The notes beneath the pieces were generated by a model that saw nothing but the letters and a program-made list of their open reading frames with translations, was not told the origin of the DNA and searched no databases. 64,000 nucleotides of DNA from Datnioides undecimradiatus. Taxonomy: Eukaryota > Chordata > Actinopteri > Lobotiformes > Datnioididae. The stretch spans positions 10,182,526 through 10,246,525 of the forward strand of contig WARS01000046.1 in NCBI GenBank assembly GCA_008933995.1, written 5' to 3'. The position numbers were made by a program, and so were the translations under genes. Of the stretch, positions 54,990-64,000 are shown piece after piece; the stretch's first letter is position 1; the number at the start of each line of letters is the position of its first letter.

Positions 54990-55460
54990 TTTGATTGGTA
55001 GTGTTGACGACGTTCAGATGAATTGATGGATCACTCTTTCAGGTTTAGGTTATTAGCTAAGGTGACTAGCTAGCTAGTGTTAGCTTCCTCCGGTCCAGGA
55101 GCAGTGGTACCGGTTGGCTCGCAGGTATACCGCGGACGGTATTAGAGCCCAACTGCTTGGCAGTTGCGAAGATGGAATTTCGCAGTTGATTTTGCCTTGC
55201 ACTATGCATTGCCATTGCATTAGAGGTGCCGCATTATGCCTTAAAAATCCATTGCAGCCGCCTTGGCCTTCAAGTCAACGTGGGAAAAAAATCTGAAACC
55301 GTTTCGGCCAGCTAATTCGCTAGCCGGCGAAAGTACAAATGTAGCGCTTCCGAATAAAAAGATCGAGGTTTAATTTAGTGTAATAGGTGTCAGTGACACC
55401 TTTAGGCTTAATTTTCTCCCCAGCTGAGAGTCAGCGGCTATTTGAATCGTTCCCTCGATA
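54990..55460 (-). promoter_or_regulatory. chac1: Predicted chac1 5' leader with several upstream ORFs
   Basis: If transcription starts about 30 bp past the TATA box, the leader is about 465 nt. On the minus strand it contains upstream ATGs at 55252, 55234, 55220, 55215 and 55209. The first two open 3- and 4-codon ORFs (MDF, MRHL). The next open ORFs of about 43 and 49 codons that end before the main ATG. No splice in the leader was assumed. Upstream ORFs are a usual feature of mRNAs translated during eIF2-alpha phosphorylation. Confidence 0.45.
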
Positions 55461-55483
55461 ACATGGCGAAGTGCTGATCACCA

Positions 55484-55492
55484 TTTTATATA
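55484..55492 (-). promoter_or_regulatory. chac1: TATA box, predicted chac1 promoter
   Basis: The minus strand reads TATATAAAA, the best TATA match upstream of chac1. It implies a start near 55455. Confidence 0.55.
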
Positions 55493-55531
55493 CTCCAGGG
55501 CAGGTGGGCAAGTCCCTGACAGTGTTTTCGA

Positions 55532-55720
55532 CCAATAATATTTAAGCAAGGTTTACCCTCGATCACATTTTACCCAATCAGATTTCGGTGCGCCGAATAA
55601 GGCTGAACTTAAAACCAAGACAGTTACACTATTCGTTCAAATGTTAGTTACGATGCACGCCAATATTTGAACGTGATTGGCCGACAAACTGTCTTTCTAA
55701 CAAACTCAATTCATGATTGG
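55532..55720. promoter_or_regulatory. chac1: Cluster of five CCAAT boxes upstream of chac1
   Basis: CCAAT occurs at 55532-55536, 55574-55578 and 55660-55664, and ATTGG (the same box on the other strand) at 55676-55680 and 55716-55720. All lie 40-240 bp upstream of the TATA box, where NF-Y or C/EBP-type factors act. No CCAAT-N9-CCACG spacing is present, so a classical ERSE is not supported. Confidence 0.5.
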
Positions 55721-55775
55721 TCATCTGTTTTGTCATTCTCTGATCTATTTACATGCGGTTCAGACTCGATCTGGC

Positions 55776-55784
55776 TGATGCAAC
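55776..55784 (+). promoter_or_regulatory. chac1: CARE (C/EBP-ATF response element) 1 upstream of chac1
   Basis: TGATGCAAC fits the CARE consensus TGATGNAAN bound by ATF4 with C/EBP partners. It lies about 320 bp upstream of the predicted transcription start. Confidence 0.5.
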
Positions 55785-55834
55785 TTCCCACAGCATTTCA
55801 GGGCCATAGCAGCAACCAGGCAACATACCAAGAC

Positions 55835-55843
55835 ATTGCATCA
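55835..55843 (-). promoter_or_regulatory. chac1: CARE (C/EBP-ATF response element) 2 upstream of chac1
   Basis: ATTGCATCA (minus strand TGATGCAAT) is the canonical amino-acid/stress response element form known from the CHOP promoter. It is 59 bp from CARE 1, on the opposite strand. Confidence 0.55.
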
Positions 55844-55849
55844 GACTTG

Positions 55850-58800
55850 ATGTAGGAGAGGAGCCTAAATATGGCGATGTATTTCCTTTCACAAGATATT
55901 CCACAAAAGAAAATTACGGAAAACAATATAAAATGACACTTGAAGTTAAGCATAAGACAAATTAGATGAATTACACTGCCAATGGGAATAACACACCCAT
56001 TACACAGTATGGATGGAAATCACTCTTGACACGTGAGTATAAGTAAATAAGCACCCTACATGGATGGTTAAATGAGCCAGAGCAAGTGAGGGCTGTAATT
56101 TAGTCCCACAGATCAAAGATCCAGTGACACAAAAAAGGTCACAGACAACCAAGGATCTTTCGCCACTACCACCATTCATCTTATACCTCTGGGACTAATG
56201 GGAGAAAACGTGTAGAAGGTGAACAGTTGATACTTTCTAGCTTATAGTCATCTTGACATGCCACATGAGATTGCCTGGTTCACTAGCAGGTCAACCTGTT
56301 ATTAGAAATCTAAACATTATGAATAAGTAGAATTATTCCAACTTTGTAAACACATAAGCACAAAGCAACCAAATGCAGACTTATAGATGGAAAGTCTATA
56401 AGAGATGAGTTTGATAAGCACTCATAGTTTAGAGTGTGTTTGGACAACCAATGTACACTCCCAAGAAACCAAATATTTGACAAAAAGGCAATACTAAATC
56501 AAAAGTGCTCATGCAGTGGACACTGTAAAGACACAACAAAACAGAACACAACAAGATTTAAAAGACCCGGTCAAAAAAAACCCCAAAAAAACCAAACCAC
56601 TCCTGTTGGATCTAATATTCTGTAATAGCAGAGGCTCATCTGTGCTCAATAGATAGATTATCTATAAATAGCTGGCATTATCTGCCTTGATAAGAGGCCA
56701 GACAACTGTATCAGCTCTTCATAAATCTAAAGCAGCACACAATCCAGGCCTATGAGCGACGTGTGTCATGCGCATGCTTCCATCCCATTATGGCATGGCT
56801 TTTAATGCCCATCCACACCTGGAGCGTGCTGCTACACAACCTCTGGGCTAAGTTACACTGACAACATTGCAAGCCTAGTGACTGATTAGATGTATTGGCC
56901 TATCTATATGTTATACTATCAAACTGGTATATCTAAAATAGAAAAATACATTCAGTGCCCAGAATAAATATTAGCTTTTGTAGTAACTTAAGTGGATTTT
57001 GCCCTACCAACTGCATGTTTCTACTTGTTTTTCTGTCTCAAGGTATGAAGTGTGTGCAGAAAAACAAGCTAGACAACATATATCACTCCTTTAGCAGTGG
57101 AGGCAGAGGGTGTTTTTGAGTGTGATGTAAACATCTTTTAGTAGGCCAGGTCAGGAGCTTGCAGTGGGGTTACTGGGACAGGTCAGAGGCATCTATAAGT
57201 GGATCCTGCAAAATGCGACTGTACTTGCAAGAAAACATCCTAAACCTAGATTTTTCTGTGCTTGAAATTGTGCTTTCCAGTCGGCTTATCTGAATTATTG
57301 GATGCATCGTGTTATCATGATCTATGGCTGAATGCACCAAAGTACTCTGTTTATGCTCCACTGTTTCAATTCTATTGCTTTCAGCTTCAACTTGAATCTG
57401 TTGGTTTACTTTGGCCTGCACTGACTCCTTATTTCCTGTGTGTGGGTTTTCTAGTGACACCTAGTGTTAATTAATGACACAACTACAAGTGTAGTGCAGG
57501 GGGAGGATGCAGAAGATTAGAAAAAAAGCATCATAATACATTAGTATAATCTACTTTACACATGCATGCACTAAAACAGGCACGTTGAAGAGCCAAAGGG
57601 GGTGACTGAATGAAATGAAATGAAAAGAGTAGCAGCAATGAACAGAAAGCCAGAGCTAAGTCGCAGTTTTGCCCTCATGATTGTGACTGAGCACAGCAAG
57701 TCTACAAGTTATGTAGAGGCACTTCCACGTTCTTCTCCAAGAGATAGTATGATTTGAATTTCAGTCTGCTCCATGATTCTTCATTCATGACAGCAATATC
57801 AGAGATTTTCCGCTCTTCCCTCTTATAAGCACTATAAATAGTGCTGATTAGCGTGTTTGTCTGTGCTCTCGCATGTTTTGAGGTTGCTTCCTGAAAACCC
57901 AAAGTCATCTGTGCAAGTTAGTGCAGATTGAAGGGAGCGATGCGTGAGAAAACCCGTTGGGCTGCGCCGGCATGTTCAGAATTTTTTTTTTTTTAATCAG
58001 AGAGGAAACAGGAACTGATGTCACAGGGTCACAAACAGGATGCTGTGATTATAACACAATGAAAATGTCTGGCCATGCTATGGAGACCCAGAGGCCAAAG
58101 AGCAAAGCCCTAGCAAGTGTTTGCCACTGTGATCAAGTGTGAATGAGGTTGTATGCATCGGCTTACAGGTGTGAGTATGATGATAGAAGGAAGAAAGAAG
58201 TATATCTAAAATAAGAAAGAAGTAATGGACCAAAGCATGCTTTTTTTGACCTGGGCTGGAAGCTCCCTTTTCCAACCTTTTTTTGAAGCACACACAAGAC
58301 AAGCTTCTAGATGAGGATGCCTAGGTCAACAGGCTAACAGGATGTGTGAGAGGGAAAAGCCATCCAGATTCTCTGCTGAGTGTTGATTGCTGCTGATTAG
58401 GGGGTGTTGACTGTCGCAGGATTTCTGTTAACTGGAGGCAGGAGGGGGTTTTGCATTTGATAATGTGGATGACACGTTTTATCTAAAGTAGATTTCTCAG
58501 ACACACTGGAACGAATGATAGGACTTATCCATTTGCGATAACTCAAAGAGCAGCGAGATTGACCAGATTGCTCTGACAAGTCAACTTTTCTTCTATTTTT
58601 ATTTATGTGGATTCATAGCAGATCTGCTAGGCTCCCATCTGGTTTCCCCTCCCCTCTGATGCCAGGCCCTCTCCCCCAGCTTTGTTTGCAGGAGTGGGTA
58701 GTACAGAACCGGGCTTTGAAATATTGCTCTTAACCCTGAAGGGGAGGCAGGCAGTTGGGGAGCTTGTAAGTGCTTGAGTGTTTTTTTTTTTTTGTTTTTT

Positions 58801-59600
58801 TTTTATGGGAGGTCTGTGCACTCTGTGTGTCATGCACACGGGGCGAGAGGCCTGGCATATGCTGCTGTTTTTATGGCACCACAGACTCACTCTGTGCTCC
58901 CCCCACGGCATCTGTTTGGTTGGGTGTGTTTATGTGTGTGTGCGCGAGCGCGCGTGTGTGTGTGTGTGTGTGAGCATTATGAGAGGTGGGGTGGGGGTGG
59001 AGGGTGTTCCCCTTTGCCCTGTGCCTGGCTTTGTTTCGCCATTTCCAGCTTGAGGGGGTGGTATCCGTGGAAACGGATTTGAATTTCAAGCCAATTTAGG
59101 GCCAAGAGAGAGAATGAGGGGTGGGTGTGTGGGGTGACAGCCAAAGGCGTTTCCAGGAATTACTCGAAGTAGTGATGCCACAGTCTTTATGGCTCTGCCT
59201 ATGTCCAAAACATTAAATATGATGTGTGAATGTAGGAGGGCAGCTGGATTACATATTCATAAACCTGCTTATTCTGTCAGAGCATATAAATTGAGTACAA
59301 GATGGAATTTCCTTAGCTTCAGCCATTGGCATGTAAATGAAGTCCAGATAGAAAAATAAATGCAAGACACATTTGATCATCATTTATACTCAATTTCATT
59401 CTTTAAAAACCTCAAAATAATCTCCTTTTTCATTCACTGACATCAAAATTTAAAACACTTTTCAAGGAAGTTTTATTCTTCAGAAGTTTGGTCCTTATAA
59501 ATATGCATTATATACAAAATAATATTATAAAACATATAAAGAGCAGTGTGTCATATTTAAATTAAACTCTGGAAATAATCATTTAAAAAAATTACATTAT
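55850..59600. other. Intergenic region between chac1 and dll4
   Basis: No gene was found. It contains A-rich runs (56575-56600), T-rich runs (57983-57994 and 58783-58804), a (GT/GC)n tract at about 58931-58972, and a repeat-poor stretch at 59040-59350 that could hold an enhancer. The open frames are short and without domains. Confidence 0.55.
58931..58972. repeat. (GT)n tract with a GC interruption
   Basis: Alternating purine-pyrimidine run including GCGCGAGCGCGCG, between chac1 and dll4. Confidence 0.9.
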
Positions 59601-59619
59601 TGGTTCTGTATTTTTGAAA

Positions 59620-60638
59620 TTTATTATAGGCAGGCAGTGGTGTGACAGTCTTTTCTCCTTGTTTTGAGTCTCTTTGTTTTTCTCAGCCGGGTTGCATAAA
59701 AAACACTTTTCTATGCAAGCTTTTCCTTTCTCTTGGATCTTGCTGGCACGGCACTGACTATTGTGCTCCTGTGGTTTTTCTCTCCAAATCCCTGTTGATT
59801 AAAAAGTATTTTCCCCGATTTATTTTCGTAGTGCAAATGATCCAAGAACAGACAAGGGCACAAATTTAGCATTCAAACCCCCTCTTTTTAAGGCTTCTAG
59901 TGAATTTGGGCTGCATACAATCTTCACTGTTGCATGGAAAAGTCCAACCAGTCATTTTCACGTGATTGACAGTTGAAGATTAGCTTCAGACATTCATAAC
60001 TCTCAGTGTTTGCGAGGTTGGATTGTGACGGTGGGTGAGTTCACTCGTCTCGACCCTGAGTCTTGCATAGCAGACGAAGATGGCAGGAGTGAGTGTGAGG
60101 TGGTTGGGTGTGTGGGGGAGGGGTGGGCGGGGTTTGAAGGGGTCAAATCTTAGGCACCTTTTTTTCACTGATTGGTTGGCTGTTAAAGTCATCATGATTA
60201 TCACACAAGGCCGGGTCAGATATAAGGGGCAATGATCCACCTTCACCTCCTTCTACTGTCCAGGATGGCCGAGATTATAAATTAATATTTCACCGATGCT
60301 CTGTCAGTCTTCACACCTTGTGTAGTCAGTCTACTCGCCAGTCCATTTTAACCATTGTCACAACTGAGAGAGGTCCTTCACTGTACATGTTTTGCATACA
60401 AACACTCGGTCAACATAAAGTTTCTCAGTCCTGTTCTGTTCTCTGTGGTTTTCTTTTTATGTTTTTGCGGAGCAGACGTTTTCTGCCCTCTCCAGTTCTC
60501 AAGTGTTCCAGAGCAGCAGTGGACATCTTAAAACAATCTCCAGTCTCTTCTCAGCATTTGTAAACAATCCAGAATATGATATTCTGCCTCGATTGTGTCT
60601 GTTTCCTCCGTTCCCTCCGCTTGTGAACCCCTCACAGT
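59620..60638 (-). terminator. dll4: dll4 3' UTR with candidate poly(A) signals
   Basis: After the dll4 stop on the minus strand, AATAAA occurs at 59819-59824 and 59620-59625, giving a 3' UTR of about 0.8-1.0 kb. Nothing else is seen in the stretch. The choice between the signals is unknown. Confidence 0.45.
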
Positions 60639-60644
60639 TTATAC
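60639..60644 (-). other. dll4: dll4 terminal coding segment: one valine codon and stop
   Basis: After the donor GAG|GTAAGC at 61158, the next acceptor in phase is TTTGTCTCCTCAG before GTATAA. The last exon thus gives Val and TAA and then the 3' UTR. Together with ...ATE this restores the conserved ATEV end. Confidence 0.85.
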
Positions 60645-63630
60645 CTGAGGAGACAAAAATAGGAAAAGAATAAATTGCAGTAGAAATACAACAAAATGAA
60701 ATCACACAATAATCCCAGAGCTGAAAACTCTCTAAAGTGTTTTCACAGTGCTTTTTGAACTATTATAGGTCATGTGCTCCAGCATTAACATTATATTTTT
60801 CTTGGAAGTGAACATCTTAAAAATTCCTCTAGATGCCACAGCAGTAAAACATAGCACCTTTGAGACCAAGCCGAGCCAAACATATGTGAGGAATCAGTAT
60901 AAGTTCGGACTTCAGGTCATCACATGGCCAAGATAAAGAATCGCCAGTGTAATTTACAGATGCAAATAATGCAGTTGATTGGGCTTTCCCCAGCTCAGGT
61001 CCAAATACCACAATACAGTCTTTCTACAAACAGCCTCGCCCCCTTGTCATAAATGTTGGTGCACCAGTGAGGGATGGCACTCTTGGGTCAACATGATGCA
61101 TCTCAAGTGGAGAATCTGCGGAAACACAGATGAAGACGTGATGTTTCTTTGGCTTACCTCGGTCGCTATGACGCACTCCCTCCTCTCCTCTGCTATAACA
61201 AATACCGACTGGTACATGGAGTCTCTTGAGGAACATATCGTTGATATCCTACACTCTGGCTTTTCACTGCAAACACAAATCACACTCTATGTTAACACAA
61301 ACTAGAAGCACATGGCAGAGCTATGCATTGGGGCACGCACAGATACAGTGAGGCAAATGGCAACTGTCAAATACGTATAAACTCTGTGAGAAGACGTTAT
61401 GGTTTCCAGGTTGGGTTCAAACAACTGAAGTGAGGCAGTGCATCCATTAACACTAATTTCCACATTGTATGAAGACAAATGGAGGAGATCTATGGACATA
61501 TTTTAGTACTTGACACGTCATCATGTTGCATTATAGTTCAGTGAATATGGTTCCTCTTACCTGTACATTCTACTCAAGGGCATTTTGTCTTCTAAACATT
61601 TGTCATAAATAAGACTTTTATCGTCTTGCGACTTTTCATCCTTGAATTCTTTTGATTTGGAGTGGTAAGAGTCCAAGTGATAGTTTTTGTGGATAAAGTT
61701 CGATTTCTCTGAATCGCAGTCCACCTCCAGGCCGATTTTCTGGTTGGTGTTTTTCAGCTGGGATGCTGGGATCAGGTTGTCTCTCTGAACATTGGACAAG
61801 TTGTTCATAGTTTCTGTGTCCCCACTCTCTCGGTGAGCCTGCCGGTGGATGTGCCTCAGAGCCAAGCCCACCATACACAACAAGACCAGCAGCGCCACCA
61901 GACCCACAGCCAGAGAGACGGCCGCCCACTGGAAGCCATCTTGAATCTCTCCACTGGGCACAGATGAAGTGACTGCAGCAAAGAATTCGCAGCGAGGCCC
62001 GGTGAAGCCTGATGTGCAGATGCAGCTTGCTGGGGGTTTGCCTGGCCCACCACCCCCGCTGCAAAGACCGCCATTTAGGCAGGGGCGAAGGGAGCACTCA
62101 TCCAGAATTCTGTCGCAATTGCGTCCACCGTAGCCTGCCGGACAAGCGCACGTGTAGTCGTTGATTCGGTCTTGGCACGTGCCACCATTGAGGCATGGGT
62201 TACCAGCGCACTCATTGATGTTGATCTCGCAGCGCTGCCCGGTAAATCCTGCACGGCAGCTACAGACACGCATACCCCCGTGGATCAGACACAGACCACC
62301 TACAGAAAAGCAAAGGAAGATGGATGGTATTTACAAATACAGCTAACTTTAGCATTCAAAATGACTGGCATTGCGACATCAAGGCATTTCAAAATCAGAA
62401 AGAACATGATCTCACTAAACCCTCCCACGAGGCCCCTTTAGTTCACACATCTCCATCAAATCCACAGTGTGACCACAGCTCTGTGTATTGTTCTCCGAAC
62501 ACAGACCAATCCCAGACCCCTTCATGTTTACAAGAAGACAGAAATCGAGCTGCGCTGGATATTTGTCCGCTTTCATCAACAACCACAGCGAGCTGTGGCG
62601 ACATTTACAAGCTGCTGCTCTGAGCTGACGGGTGTTTATATGGAGGACAATAGACACCAAGTTCCCACCAATTCCTGTTGTTCCTCGCTGCTTCCAGTTG
62701 CAGGAATTTGAAGGGGGGGAGAAGGAGCGAGGGGAAGTTCAGAAAGGGGGGCAAAGAGGGGAGGAAGACTGTACCATTAGAGCAGGGAAGCGACGTGCAC
62801 TTGTCCACTCTCTTCTCGCAGTTGAGTCCGGTGTAGCCACGGGGACACTCACACATGTAGCTGCGGCCATTGTCCTTCTCCCAGCATTTGCCACTGTGGA
62901 AACAGGGGGAGTCTGCACACGTCAGCAGGCTGTGTTCACAGTGGGAGCCCTCAAAACCTTTGGGACATGTGCACATGTAGCCGCTTTCCAAATTCTGTGA
63001 AAATTAAAAAGAAAGAAAGGAAAAGTTACTCGGACAGTCAACACCTGGAGCCAAAATAACTGTGAATGTCAAAATGTAAATGTATGTTTCCAGCTTACTG
63101 TGCATATCCCTCCGTTCCTGCAGGGGTTGCTGTCACACTCTTGCATTTCCAGCTCACAGTTGACCCCTGTGAAACCAGGGAGGCAGGTACAGGTATAGCT
63201 GCCCTGTCCTGTGTTCATACAGGTGGCGCCATTCACACAGGGATGGTGATGGGTGCAGAAGTTCAGATCTGGGGGAGAGAAGAGTTTTTGTTTACAGGGA
63301 GCCTCCAGGGGTGGGGGAGATGGTGGTGGTGGTGGGCGCTCTCTATGCCGGATGTGTACAAAGCTATGAATGGAAGACTGCAGAGGAAACCTAATTTACT
63401 AATGCTTTCAAGTTAATTCAAATGAAAACAGTGTGCAAGTAATATGAGAACATCTCTTTAAAAAGGAACAGCAGCAGTGGTCCAAGTTGTGTGGTGTACC
63501 TTGGTCACATAATAGGCCTCCCCAGCCCTCCTGACAGTTACACTGCCATGGCATCTGGCAGGTACCGTGCTTACAGGCTGGGTACTTCTTACACTCGTCG
63601 CAGAACGTGCCTTGCCAGCCTTCTCTGCAT
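60639..63630 (-). CDS. dll4: Dll4, Delta-like Notch ligand (3' part; 5' exons outside the window)
   Basis: Six exons, minus strand: 63630-63500, 63268-63099, 62994-62775, 62299-61561, 61266-61158 and 60644-60639. They encode the EGF-like repeats from the end of the first onwards, about eight in all. These include the calcium-binding-type repeat [15 protein letters not shown]. One transmembrane helix ([19 protein letters not shown]) follows, then a cytoplasmic tail with [21 protein letters not shown] and [16 protein letters not shown]. The tail ends ATE plus V from the last exon, giving the PDZ ligand ATEV of Delta proteins. The signal peptide, MNNL and DSL domains must lie to the right of 64000. 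Dll4 on tip endothelial cells signals through Notch in vessel sprouting. All in-window junctions are GT-AG and in phase. The tail and gene order favour dll4 over dll1. Confidence 0.95.
60645..61157 (-). other. dll4: Last dll4 intron
   Basis: 513 bp. If retained, the frame continues from ATE into an unrelated tail of about 40 residues. No other gene is present. Confidence 0.8.
62300..62774 (-). other. dll4: dll4 intron between EGF-coding exons
   Basis: 475 bp that splits an EGF repeat (PCSNG|GLC). It includes a purine-rich patch (62706-62768). Nothing else was seen. Confidence 0.75.
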
Positions 63631-64000
63631 CTGCAAAATAACAAAACAGTTTATTTGATAGATCATTCAATCCTTGGCTTGTATATCTTGCCATGAGTAA
63701 CATATCTGCATCTGGCACTTCAGTGTTATTTGATTTCACTTCTGTTAAACATGCAATCAGTCAACTTAGATTAAATGAGAGCGGACCTCTGCGCTTTATG
63801 GCCCCGTCATGGATTAGCTGGCGGTTACGTTATGAAATCAGTCATCAATCATGTACCACGACATTAATAGTTGTTCCACAATTGGATACAATAATTAAAC
63901 GCTCATATAAATCCATCACAAAAAATGAAAAATTGAAAGTGTTGGGTTTTTTTTTTTCTGTAGGCAAAGTGACATCATGAATCAGCCCCGGTAATTATGT
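63631..64000 (-). other. dll4: dll4 intron running off the window
   Basis: No further exon was recognised between the acceptor at 63631 and the window edge. Confidence 0.6.

Noticed and set aside
55532-55720. Classical ERSE (CCAAT-N9-CCACG) near chac1
   Set aside because: I checked the sequence following the CCAAT boxes and did not find CCACG at the needed spacing. CARE control is better supported.

Overview
The window is nuclear DNA from a ray-finned fish, most likely a percomorph-type teleost. It holds spliced genes with GT-AG introns, long (GT)n tracts, and decayed copies of interspersed repeats common in percomorph genomes. The proteins are closest in gene order and sequence to vertebrate RHOV, VPS18, INO80, CHAC1 and DLL4. 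Nothing bacterial, viral or CRISPR-like was seen.

Layout: 1-9.0 kb is intergenic with repeat relics and no supportable gene. rhov (minus, 3 exons, 236 aa) lies at 9449-10929. vps18 (plus, 9 exons, 982 aa) lies at 12046-16568, head to head with rhov across about 1.1 kb that carries a CTCF-like site, an M-box and a (TAGA)n microsatellite. ino80 (plus) has a CpG-rich 5' end near 17.6-18.1 kb, its coding start at 19726 and its stop at 50657; 35 coding exons join without a frame break into 1571 aa. chac1 (minus, 3 exons, 195 aa) lies at 54130-54989 and is convergent with ino80. dll4 (minus) enters from the right edge; its six last coding exons lie between 63630 and 60639, and its 5' half is outside the window. 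Exon joins were worked out by hand from splice sites, reading phase and family resemblance.

The genes do not form a pathway. RhoV is an atypical Rho GTPase, Vps18 a core HOPS/CORVET endolysosomal tethering subunit, Ino80 the ATPase of a chromatin remodeller, Chac1 a stress-induced glutathione-degrading enzyme, and Dll4 a Notch ligand. What links them is conserved neighbourhood. From memory of the human map (RHOV-, VPS18+, DLL4+, CHAC1+, INO80-), the dll4-chac1-ino80 block here is inverted as a unit.

The best signals outside coding sequence are: a chac1 upstream region with two ATF4-type CARE motifs, five CCAAT boxes, a TATA box and a leader full of short upstream ORFs; TAATTA-rich modules, each followed by a purine tract, in two neighbouring ino80 introns; an in-phase ino80 exon bounded on both sides by UG repeats; a GC-AG intron in vps18; and a dll4 terminal exon coding only the last valine and the stop. 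I found no undescribed multi-gene system. The accessory content is regulatory and repeat DNA.
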